Shown one piece after another: positions 8,651 to 16,088 of a stretch of 64,000 bases of DNA (positions are counted from its first letter, which is position 1; every line of letters starts with the position of its first letter). The DNA is from LZORAL124-50-18 sp051208045 (GTDB lineage Bacteria > Pseudomonadota > Gammaproteobacteria > Pseudomonadales > Oleiphilaceae), in contig JBPJFY010000007.1 of the NCBI GenBank assembly GCA_051208045.1, forward strand, positions 155,271 to 219,270, given 5' to 3'. The notes beneath the pieces were generated by a model. It was given only the letters and a program-made list of their open reading frames with translations. It made no database searches and was not told the origin of the DNA. The position numbers and the translations under genes were made by a program.

Positions 8651-9217
8651 TTATTTCACGCCCTTTTTAATCAGGTAACCGCTGTACTCCTGATCCGAAC
8701 CGTTGATGTGGCTGATCAGCCAGTTTTTGAGAAACTGTGCCAGCTCCACGATGGTTTTTTCATCGTCTCGCTCATAGGCTACCACCATTTCTTTCACCTT
8801 TTCGGTCATTTTCTGGTGTTCTTGACGATGTGATTCAAAATCCGGGAAGCCGTTTTCTTCCATCAACGTTTCTTCCCGTTTGAAATGGTATTCTGTGTAA
8901 TCCACCAGTTCTTTCAGCGCTTGCCGCTCGAAATCTTCGCCGGTGTAATAGAGGGCTGAATTCTGCAGATTGTTGATCAGGTTCAGCAGCTTTTTATGGT
9001 CTCGATCGATGGACTCAATACCCACACTGTACTCATCTTTCCAGGTGACAAAGTCGCTTTCGGTCAATTTTTTATTCAGTGCCACCACCACGACCAGAAT
9101 CACCACGAAAACCCACGGCAGCGGGTGACTGAATCCAAGCGTAAAGGTCAGCAAAATGGCCGAGATGAGCACGAGAAATGTCAGCGCCAAAGCAAACGCA
9201 CGTAACTTACCGTTCAT
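8651..9217 (-). CDS. Membrane-anchored bacteriohemerythrin
   Basis: A 188-aa protein with two hydrophobic N-terminal helices (about residues 8-28 and 33-48) followed by a complete hemerythrin domain. All seven di-iron ligands are visible: His74, His111, Glu115, His130, His134, His170 and Asp175. Hemerythrins bind O2 at a non-heme di-iron site; some bacterial ones are linked to microaerobic respiration or NO handling. The start has an AAGGAG ribosome site. An FNR-type box at a -41.5-like distance upstream indicates induction at low oxygen or by NO, in keeping with the nor genes nearby. Confidence 0.92.
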   Translation of the reverse strand: MNGKLRAFALALTFLVLISAILLTFTLGFSHPLPWVFVVILVVVVALNKKLTESDFVTWKDEYSVGIESIDRDHKKLLNLINNLQNSALYYTGEDFERQALKELVDYTEYHFKREETLMEENGFPDFESHRQEHQKMTEKVKEMVVAYERDDEKTIVELAQFLKNWLISHINGSDQEYSGYLIKKGVK

Positions 9218-9272
9218 GGGTCACTCCTTAGTGAATAACGATCAAGCGCCAATGGGAACAAGCGCCTGTGCT

Positions 9273-9314
9273 ATTATGCCGGGCACGGGCCGGTTGAGAC
9301 TTGGTTTAGATCAA
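9273..9314 (-). promoter_or_regulatory. FNR/Dnr-type promoter of the hemerythrin gene
   Basis: On the minus strand an FNR-like box (TTGAT CTAA ACCAA, one mismatch; plus-strand 9301-9314) lies upstream of CATAAT (9278-9273). The inferred start near 9266 places the box about 41.5 bp upstream. The leader to the ATG is then about 49 nt. On the plus strand there is no matching -10 for the TerB-like gene. Confidence 0.7.
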
Positions 9315-9444
9315 GTGCAATGCGTTTATTTGGATTGATGTGCAATTAATGCCTGAGCGATGAGCGGGAAATAGGGCTGGTATCCCCGAATGATCATTCT
9401 ATAATGGACGCAAAGCGCGATAGGGCGTAAAGAAGGAGAGAGCA

Positions 9445-9828
9445 ATGTTTTTGGATAAACTGGCGGCGAATTTTGCACAGGCAAGCCGCGTGGAATCAGA
9501 AGCGCTGATTGCGCTGGCGGTCACAACGTATTTGATAGACGGTAAAATCGCCGAAGCGGAGCAGGCCCACTTTGATGAATTGGTCGAGTCCTTACCCTGG
9601 GGAGAGGGCACGTCGAAAGATTCCGTGGTGGCCAATTTACGCAATGAAGTCGGCCGGGCCATTGATGCGGGCGGCGTTGACAGCGTGTTGGACAAATACT
9701 GCCCGGCATTGGCGGGCAATGGTGATGTGCTGGCAGTGATTGATGAACTCATCGTTGCAGATGGCCGTATTGCCGATAAGGAATCCAGTCTGTTGGACGC
9801 GATCAAGCAGAGAATTCTCGGGGACTGA
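9445..9828 (+). CDS. TerB-like helical protein
   Basis: A 127-aa all-helical protein. Two acidic repeats, DGKIAEAE near residue 32 and DGRIADKE near 110, are characteristic of the TerB/DjlA-like fold (tellurite-resistance TerB family). Members are cytoplasmic and of mostly unknown function, sometimes metal-binding. The start has an AAGGAGAGAG ribosome site. mtnB follows after 22 bp in the same direction, so the gene may lead the methionine salvage transcript, though no functional link is known. Confidence 0.65.
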   Translation: MFLDKLAANFAQASRVESEALIALAVTTYLIDGKIAEAEQAHFDELVESLPWGEGTSKDSVVANLRNEVGRAIDAGGVDSVLDKYCPALAGNGDVLAVIDELIVADGRIADKESSLLDAIKQRILGD

Positions 9829-9850
9829 CCCCGTACAGGAGCCAGAAAAC

Positions 9851-10483
9851 GTGTTTGATGTGAGTTTATTTGCCAAGCGCGCTCAGGAGATTGTTGCTGC
9901 GGGAAAGTTTTTATACGCCCGAGGATGGTCTCCTGCTACCAGCAGCAATTATTCTGCACGGCTGGACGACGCTCATGCGGCCATCACCGTATCAGGCCGA
10001 CACAAGGGCGAGCTGAATGTCGACGACATCATGGTGGTGAATCTGGCGGGGGAGGCGGTGCTGAGCAATCAACGTTCCTCGGCGGAAACCCTGTTGCACA
10101 CCTACCTCTATCAGGCCAAACCAGCGGTGGGCGCGGTGCTGCATACGCACTCTCTGGCGGCGACGGTACTGACCCGACACCTCACGGGTAAGTCGGCATT
10201 GGTGTTTAATGATTATGAACTTCAAAAGGCGTTCAGCGGCCAGGTGACGCACGAGCATAGCCTGACGATACCGATATTTGAAAACACTCAGGACATAGAT
10301 GCACTGGCTCAGGAGGCGGATGCCTATCTGCAGGCGCATCCGGAGGCACCGGGCTATCTGATTCGCGGGCATGGGCTCTATACCTGGGGCGAAACAATGG
10401 CGGTGTGTTTGCGACATATCGAAGCCATGGAATTTTTATTGGCCTGTGAGCTGGAAATGTGCCGACTCGGGCACTCACGCTGA
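9851..10483 (+). CDS. mtnB: Methylthioribulose-1-phosphate dehydratase MtnB
   Basis: A 210-aa class II aldolase-fold zinc enzyme of the methionine salvage pathway. It dehydrates 5-methylthioribulose 1-phosphate to the diketone substrate of MtnC. Zinc ligands His98, His100 (VLHTHS) and His174 (RGHGLYTWG) are visible. A longer frame exists upstream but overlaps the TerB-like gene. I choose the GTG at 9851 because AGGAG lies at 9837-9841 and the protein then has the normal MtnB N-terminus. Confidence 0.93.
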   Translation: MFDVSLFAKRAQEIVAAGKFLYARGWSPATSSNYSARLDDAHAAITVSGRHKGELNVDDIMVVNLAGEAVLSNQRSSAETLLHTYLYQAKPAVGAVLHTHSLAATVLTRHLTGKSALVFNDYELQKAFSGQVTHEHSLTIPIFENTQDIDALAQEADAYLQAHPEAPGYLIRGHGLYTWGETMAVCLRHIEAMEFLLACELEMCRLGHSR

Positions 10484-10516
10484 CATTCAGATGGCCTGCA
10501 CTACTGGGAAATTACG

Positions 10517-11083
10517 ATGACGACACTACGAATATACGCGGAAAGTGACCCGACGACGCCTGAATTGGTGACGGACGAAAGTACGGAGATTGCCACGATC
10601 TTGAACGAGAAAGGCGTGCGCTTTGAACACTGGCCTTTGCAGGACATTCCCGCTGGTGCGGACCAGGCGGCGATTTTATCCGCCTACGCACAGGACGTCG
10701 CGCGACTGAAAGAAGAAAACGGCTTCACCACGGCAGACGTGGTAAGTTTGACGCCTGAGCATCCGGAGAAATCCGCTTTCCGAAAGAAATTTCTGGATGA
10801 GCATCGACACGTAGAAGACGAAGTGCGCTTTTTTGTCGCCGGGCAGGGGCTGTTTTATCTCCATCTCGAAGGCAAGGTGATGATTGTACTTTGTCAGGCC
10901 GGTGATTTGATCAGCGTACCTGATGGCACGCGTCATTGGTTTGACATGGGGCCAGAGCCCAAATTTACCTGTATTCGACTGTTCTCGAACCCCGAGGGCT
11001 GGGTGGCAGATTTCACCGGGGATGAGATTGCCGGGAAGTTCCCGCGTTATGAAACCCTGGTAGCAGACCGGGTAAACCCATGA
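10517..11083 (+). CDS. mtnD: Acireductone dioxygenase MtnD
   Basis: A 188-aa cupin that oxidises the acireductone intermediate to the methionine precursor 4-methylthio-2-oxobutanoate (iron form) in the salvage of methylthioadenosine. The metal ligands His96, His98, Glu102 (HRHVEDE) and His140 (GTRHWF) are all in place. Its last four bases overlap the start of mtnC (ATGA), a sign of translational coupling. Confidence 0.96.
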   Translation: MTTLRIYAESDPTTPELVTDESTEIATILNEKGVRFEHWPLQDIPAGADQAAILSAYAQDVARLKEENGFTTADVVSLTPEHPEKSAFRKKFLDEHRHVEDEVRFFVAGQGLFYLHLEGKVMIVLCQAGDLISVPDGTRHWFDMGPEPKFTCIRLFSNPEGWVADFTGDEIAGKFPRYETLVADRVNP

Positions 11084-11775
11084 CCGTAAAAATCATTCTG
11101 ACGGATATTGAAGGCACCACCAGTGCCATCTCCTTTGTGCATGATGTGTTGTTTCCATATGCAGCACGGCACATGGCCTCATTTGTGCAGTCACACGCCG
11201 AAGACGATGCGGTTTCTGAGCAACTGGATGCAGTGGCGCAGGAAAGTGGCCGGGATAGAGACGATGTAAAAGCGCTGATCATTCAGCTTCTGGAGTGGAT
11301 TGAGGAAGACAGGAAAATTACACCCCTCAAAGCGCTGCAAGGCATGATCTGGAAGCAGGGCTTTGAGGAGGGCGCATTTACCGGGCATGTGTATCAGGAT
11401 GCAGAGGAGAATCTGCGACGCTGGCACGAAAAAGGCTTCACCCTGTATATCTATTCATCCGGCTCGGTAGAGGCACAAAAACTGATGTTCGGGCATTCGG
11501 ACTTCGGCAATCTGACGCCTTTGTTTTCCGGGTATTTTGATACCCAGGTAGGGGGTAAAAAAGAAGTGCAGTCCTATCAGAATATTGTCACCGCGCTCGG
11601 CGTGGACGCCGGCAGCATTCTGTTTTTGTCCGATGTACTGGCGGAGCTGGATGCCGCGCAGGCGGCGGGACTGCAAACCGCACATTTGGTGCGTGGTGAG
11701 CAATCCAGCGAGACCAGCGCGGCACACCCGGTCGCGCGTGATTTCAACGAGGTCTCAAGCCAGGCCGGGCTATAA
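11080..11775 (+). CDS. mtnC: Enolase-phosphatase E1, MtnC
   Basis: A 231-aa haloacid-dehalogenase-family enzyme that enolises and dephosphorylates the diketone produced by MtnB, giving the acireductone used by MtnD. The motif TDIEGTTSAISF at the N-terminus carries nucleophile Asp9 with Glu11; YSSGSVEAQ is motif II and FLSDVLAELDAA is the conserved C-terminal motif. mtnA, mtnP and the transaminase are not in the window. In Pseudomonas the mtnBDC order is the same. Confidence 0.95.
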   Translation: MTVKIILTDIEGTTSAISFVHDVLFPYAARHMASFVQSHAEDDAVSEQLDAVAQESGRDRDDVKALIIQLLEWIEEDRKITPLKALQGMIWKQGFEEGAFTGHVYQDAEENLRRWHEKGFTLYIYSSGSVEAQKLMFGHSDFGNLTPLFSGYFDTQVGGKKEVQSYQNIVTALGVDAGSILFLSDVLAELDAAQAAGLQTAHLVRGEQSSETSAAHPVARDFNEVSSQAGL

Positions 11776-11790
11776 GCCTGGCTTCTGTTA
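11757..11790 (+). terminator. Hairpin at the end of mtnC
   Basis: A perfect 9-bp stem, AAGCCAGGC at 11757-11765 with GCCTGGCTT at 11776-11784; the mtnC stop codon is in the loop. The following CTGTTA is only weakly T-rich, so termination may be partial. Confidence 0.6.
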
Positions 11791-11814
11791 GCGCGGCAGA
11801 GCGCAGGCTCAAGG

Positions 11815-11878
11815 GTGAGTGCAAACTTTAGCGAGTGCAAACGATCGTGAGTGCAAATAATCGTGAGTACAAATAATG
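11815..11878. repeat. Four tandem 16-bp repeats running into the FHA gene start
   Basis: Four exact 16-bp head-to-tail units at 11815, 11831, 11847 and 11863: GTGAGTGCAAACTTTA, GCGAGTGCAAACGATC, GTGAGTGCAAATAATC and GTGAGTACAAATAATG. The shared core is GAGTRCAAA. The last unit contains the ATG start at 11876, and its GTGAG may serve as a weak ribosome site. Copy number changes would alter the upstream region without touching the reading frame. Confidence 0.85.
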
Positions 11879-12628
11879 GCGTACTTGATTGATCAAAAAA
11901 ACGGTGACCCGATCGCCCTGGAGCCGCTTACGCTGATTGGGCGGCGTGGGCGAGAAGCGTTGATCAAGCTCTCTGCACCGGAATCGTCGAAATTGCACAG
12001 TGTGATTGAATGGCAAAATGATCGATGGACCATTACAGACTACAGCCGTAATGGCACCTGGGTGGATGGACAACGGCTCCCCCTCAATGCGCCCTGTTAT
12101 CTGAGTGAAGGGCAGAGTATTTGTTTTGCGGGCAGTCGGGAACAGGTGTTTGAGGTGCGGGACCTGTCGCCTCCCGCCTGGTGCCAGGACCCTTCCTGGG
12201 CGCCCACTGTGCCGCATTTGCCTCTGATACAATCTGTTGAGGATGTGGCTTTGGAGTTCCATGTGAGTGCGGATGAAGAATCGACGCAGCTGCTACTGCA
12301 TGCGAATGATTCAGTCATCGACCTGAAGGTGCGCAGTCACCACTATCTGACACTGAATCTTGCACGCCAACGCGCGGATGATGCTCGGTTGGCGCGAACA
12401 CCGGCTGTGCAAGGCTGGGTGCCGGCAGAAGTGATCAGCCAGTCGCTGGGCCTGGATTTGTGTCACTTTAACATTCTGGTGCATCGGGCGCGCAAGCAGT
12501 TCAGCGATCACATCAACAGCATGGTGCCGGATGTGCTGTTTGAGCGCCAGGGCGGCAAGATTCGTCTGGCCACGCCGAAGGTCGAGATTCATAAGGCCGG
12601 GCAGCTGGAATACATTTATACACCCTAA
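11876..12628 (+). CDS. FHA-domain protein with a C-terminal helical, possibly DNA-binding, domain
   Basis: A 250-aa protein. Residues ~8-90 form a forkhead-associated domain, which binds phosphothreonine: LIGRRGREA, the SKLHSVIEW strand, and RNGTWVDGQRL are the typical conserved stretches. The C-terminal half (about 140-250) is helical and ends with a beta-hairpin-like stretch; it could be a winged helix, but this is a guess. No ribosome site stronger than GTGAG is seen. A Ser/Thr kinase is encoded 0.6 kb downstream on the other strand, which suggests that the FHA domain reads its phosphorylation. Confidence 0.75.
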   Translation: MAYLIDQKNGDPIALEPLTLIGRRGREALIKLSAPESSKLHSVIEWQNDRWTITDYSRNGTWVDGQRLPLNAPCYLSEGQSICFAGSREQVFEVRDLSPPAWCQDPSWAPTVPHLPLIQSVEDVALEFHVSADEESTQLLLHANDSVIDLKVRSHHYLTLNLARQRADDARLARTPAVQGWVPAEVISQSLGLDLCHFNILVHRARKQFSDHINSMVPDVLFERQGGKIRLATPKVEIHKAGQLEYIYTP

Positions 12629-12767
12629 GCAGGCCAATTGAGCTTTGGTCTTTGTAATCTGCTGTAATGTTGTCTAAGTTTATCCTGTCGTAAGCTGATT
12701 CCATCGCACTATTTTGATCAGAGCGCGATCGAAGCTTACGTTAGCCAAAATTGAAAAAGGTAAAACG

Positions 12768-13141
12768 ATGACAACAAATACTTATACCTTAACGGTGTCC
12801 AGTTTGGATGCAGTCAATAAAAGTCTGGTAATTACGCCGGATACACTGGACGTTAAAGCCGGCGATGTGGTGGATCTGTTGATCCCCAATGACGTATGGC
12901 CGGAAGGCGTAACGGGTACCGCTACGGCGGTGTTTACGTTTGACAAGACGAGTCAGGATCAAGATCCGTTCAATACTTCAGAAACTTCCACGACAGTGTC
13001 GAATATCTCGGCGGGCCAGAAATCGACAGTGGGAACTGTGCAGAACAATGCCCTGATTGAACCGGATGCCTACAGCATCGCAGTGAACATTGGGGAATTG
13101 TGTATCAGGAAGATCCTACGATCAAGATTGATGTCCCCTGA
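12768..13141 (+). pseudogene. Small unknown gene, probably frameshifted near its 3' end
   Basis: The ATG at 12768 has an AAAAAGG ribosome site and opens a beta-rich, Thr/Asp/Val-rich frame with no signal peptide. As written, the frame runs on to 13274 and overlaps the 3' end of the convergent kinase gene with an out-of-character tail rich in Arg, Ser and Cys. If one G is added in the GGGG run at 13092-13095, the frame continues as GIVYQEDPTIKIDVP and stops at 13141, giving 124 aa and no overlap. I therefore think a single base is missing, by mutation or sequencing error. Function unknown. Confidence 0.55.
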
Positions 13142-13180
13142 GACATCATGTGCCAGGGAGGGCAATGTTTTTGATGCTGT

Positions 13181-16036
13181 TTATTTTGTGTTCTTCTCTG
13201 TAAGAATTCCAAATCTAGGATCGATTCGAAAATTTGAAAGTAATGGAGTGTCGATTATTTCATTGGTCGGGTAACCGTTTTCCAGTGCTAGTAATAGGTG
13301 GCGATAAACTTGGTCTGGCAGATTCAGCGCATCATAAGCAAGTGCAGCGATAAAATGTTCCTGGCCCGAATAATTAGCTGTAACAGCCTCCAACAATTTT
13401 AATGATTTGTCGATGTTTCCTAAGTTTGCTTCATAGTAGGCCGAGTGTACTTGCGCTGCTGTATCGTTTTGATTGAGACTAAGAGCGGCTTGGGCTTGGT
13501 TCGCCGCGTTAGTATAAGCGCTCTTTTTGTTCGGGTTTTTAGTTAACTTGTATGCGTCTGCCAAATTGCCCCAGTTAATGTAATCTGAGTTTAGTAAGCC
13601 TGTTGCTTCTAGAAATGCTTCAATTGCTTCCTCATATTTTTGCTCATAGAACAGGATTGTTCCCAGATTTGACCAAGCGACTTGTGATGGATTGATGGAA
13701 ATCGCTTTACGTGTATAACCAATAGCGTTTTCCATGTCTCCAAGGGCATAGTATGCAGCGGCCACGTTTTTATAGCCAAAATCATTATTTGGGCTCATCT
13801 GTGTAACTTTGATAAATTGCTCCAGCGCCGCCTTATAATTGGAACTTCGAAAGTAAAATCCACCAAATGAGCCAATTAATCGCCAGTTGTTTGGTGCGTA
13901 TTTTACCGCCAATCTATAGATATTCTCGGCTGCTTCGCTATCCCCAGAAAGCTGGTAGGCATTTGCAAGACTACGAAGCGTAATCGCTTTGTCCGGATCT
14001 TTGTCTGATGTACTTAGGCTTCTTTTATACGAATCGATTGCTTGTTGATATTCACCTCTTTTGGCCGCAATTTCACCGGCCAGATACCACGCCTTTTTGT
14101 TTTCGGGATTTAATTGTCGCAGAGTGTCGATGACCCCCTGTGTTTTTACCAGCCACTCTTCATCGAGTGATCGCGTGAAGTTCAGGAAAAACAACTCACC
14201 CAGTGCTTCGATTGCCGGGATATAGTGCGGCGTCTGTAACAGAGCACGTTCGAAAGCCGCCTCAGCACTTTTCAGATTCCTGGCTTGATCGAGGCGATAC
14301 ATAAATCCCAAGCCTTCAATATAGTCTTTATACGCCCCGTCCAACCCAGGTTGTGTCTGATCCAATTGTGCAGAAAGTGCTTCCGAAATCTGCCAACCGA
14401 GCAAGCCCAGCACCGACTTTCTGACCAATGCCTGCCCTTCAAACAGATTGGCCGCCGGGATGCTCAACGTGTGGCTCTTCACCAGCCGCCCGTCTTTCGC
14501 ATTGACGAGGTTTAAACTGACACGGCGGGTTGATCCCATGTGCTGAATACTGCCCGTAATCACAACATCCACCCCAAATTGATCGCTGACCCGTTTTACC
14601 GACAGGTCTTCCAGGCGTCGAATTTCGTTGGCAGGAATAATCCAGGCGGCACCATCGCCATGCTCCAGACCCGCCAATGCCAGGTCGTGGGTAAGCGTGG
14701 TCACCAATCCGTCTGTGAACAGCTGCAATAACGGATCTCCGCTGATGTTGTCCAGCGGTAAGAGGGCAATCTTGGTGGCTTCCGTGAGTTGACGCTCGAT
14801 CAGCTCCGTGGTGCTGGGAGGGAAAATCAGCTCCCGCAGACCAAACGCCAGTAGGGCCAGTATGGGAAGGACGAGCGCGGTTTTCATCGCCCAGTGCTGT
14901 CGTTGCCACCAGGTTGTCGATTGCGTCAGTTCTGCCTGAATCTCCCGGAGTTCAGTGGTCAATGTTTGTGCGGATGCGTACCGCAGCGCGCGCTCAGGAA
15001 TCAGGAGCTGGGTCACCAGCTTAAGCAGCGGTTGGGGCAGGTCGGGGCAATGCTTTTCCAGCGGTATATAATTTGCGGTCTGCATCTTCTCCCGGAGGAT
15101 CTCCAGGGAGCCACCGTCAAACGGACGCTTCCCGCTCAGCATTTCATACAGTACGATGCCAAATGAAAACAGGTCACTTGATTGATCCAGGGCCAATCCC
15201 TGCGCCTGTTTCGGCGACATGTACCGAGGTGTGCCGACAATGGCTTCTGCGGGCTTTACGGCAGCGTCTTTGGTGCCAGGTGCATTGGGTTTAGGCGGAT
15301 TGGGTTCAGGCGGATTGGGTTCAGACGGATTGCGCACAGGTTGTTCCGGGTGCCCTAAGAGCGCTGCAATGCCAAAGTCCAGTATTTTCACCCGCTGATC
15401 CCGGTTGATCATGATATTCTGCGGCTTGATGTCCCGGTGTATCATGCCATGCCGGTGAGCGCAGGCGAGTCCGTCAGCAATTTGTGCCGCAAACTCCAGG
15501 GCTTGGGTCAGCGGCAGCCCATGCTCGGGGATGAGTTGCTTCAGCGGTGTACCATCCACCCATTCCATCACAATAAAGTTGCTCTGTTCGCCACGAGCGA
15601 TGTCATAGATGGTCACAATATTGGGGTGGTTCAACTTGCACGCCAGACGGGCTTCATCCAAGAGTGCTCGGTTTGTGCCTGCGGTACCGTCCTGGGCAAA
15701 GCGGAACATTTTCAGCGCGACAAAGCGCTCCAGAGCCAGGTCCTGAGCTTTGTACACCGCGCCCATCCCGCCCTGACCCAATACCTCGCTGATTTTAAAG
15801 TGTGCCAGCGAGGCATGTTCCTCGTCGTCGGCAGGTTCTGCCGGCGGCACGGGTGGATTCACCGGTGCGCTCCGGTCTGGTGGTGGCGCGGGGAGAGTGG
15901 GGGCGATGGTGGCACACGTGAGCGTCATGCCAGCCTTGATGAGGCTTTCGCCACAGAACTCGCATTCACTCACGGTGGCCGGGTTGTAATGCCAGCAGCC
16001 CGGGCAGGCGATGGCCGTGTTCAGTTCGTCGGTCAT
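13181..16036 (-). CDS. Zinc-ribbon Ser/Thr protein kinase with TolB/FlgO-like and TPR domains
   Basis: A 951-aa membrane protein. In order: a zinc ribbon (Cys11/14/25/28), a Pro-rich linker, a eukaryotic-type kinase (about 79-375), one membrane helix (about 386-408), a FlgO/TolB-N-like domain (about 420-545), and about eight TPR-like repeats (about 565-930). The kinase looks active: GQGGMG 87-92, Lys109, Glu128, HRD 200-202, Asn207 and DFG 220-222. A Pro/Asn-rich insert lies between DFG and the activation-loop end GTPRYMSP. Such PknB-type receptors are thought to sense through the C-terminal part. It lies 52 bp after the M48 protease gene in the same direction. Confidence 0.88.
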   Translation of the reverse strand: MTDELNTAIACPGCWHYNPATVSECEFCGESLIKAGMTLTCATIAPTLPAPPPDRSAPVNPPVPPAEPADDEEHASLAHFKISEVLGQGGMGAVYKAQDLALERFVALKMFRFAQDGTAGTNRALLDEARLACKLNHPNIVTIYDIARGEQSNFIVMEWVDGTPLKQLIPEHGLPLTQALEFAAQIADGLACAHRHGMIHRDIKPQNIMINRDQRVKILDFGIAALLGHPEQPVRNPSEPNPPEPNPPKPNAPGTKDAAVKPAEAIVGTPRYMSPKQAQGLALDQSSDLFSFGIVLYEMLSGKRPFDGGSLEILREKMQTANYIPLEKHCPDLPQPLLKLVTQLLIPERALRYASAQTLTTELREIQAELTQSTTWWQRQHWAMKTALVLPILALLAFGLRELIFPPSTTELIERQLTEATKIALLPLDNISGDPLLQLFTDGLVTTLTHDLALAGLEHGDGAAWIIPANEIRRLEDLSVKRVSDQFGVDVVITGSIQHMGSTRRVSLNLVNAKDGRLVKSHTLSIPAANLFEGQALVRKSVLGLLGWQISEALSAQLDQTQPGLDGAYKDYIEGLGFMYRLDQARNLKSAEAAFERALLQTPHYIPAIEALGELFFLNFTRSLDEEWLVKTQGVIDTLRQLNPENKKAWYLAGEIAAKRGEYQQAIDSYKRSLSTSDKDPDKAITLRSLANAYQLSGDSEAAENIYRLAVKYAPNNWRLIGSFGGFYFRSSNYKAALEQFIKVTQMSPNNDFGYKNVAAAYYALGDMENAIGYTRKAISINPSQVAWSNLGTILFYEQKYEEAIEAFLEATGLLNSDYINWGNLADAYKLTKNPNKKSAYTNAANQAQAALSLNQNDTAAQVHSAYYEANLGNIDKSLKLLEAVTANYSGQEHFIAALAYDALNLPDQVYRHLLLALENGYPTNEIIDTPLLSNFRIDPRFGILTEKNTK
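15284..15328. repeat. Three 15-bp repeats in the kinase activation-segment insert
   Basis: Units ATTGGGTTTAGGCGG, ATTGGGTTCAGGCGG and ATTGGGTTCAGACGG in tandem. On the minus strand they encode a repeated Asn-Pro-x-x-Pro pattern just after the kinase DFG segment. The repeat is in frame, so slippage would only lengthen or shorten the insert. Confidence 0.85.
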
Positions 16037-16088
16037 GCGCGGCTTATTATTGTTCTATGAGTGGCGGGCAAAGAGCACTGGCGTATTG

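Noticed and set aside
9301..9314. FNR box as promoter element for the TerB-like/mtn genes on the plus strand
   Set aside because: No -10 element lies at the expected distance on the plus strand, while the minus-strand arrangement is exact.
11815..11878. Tandem 16-bp repeats considered as a CRISPR array
   Set aside because: Units are contiguous without spacers and only 16 bp; no cas genes are present. Same reasoning for 3630-3677.
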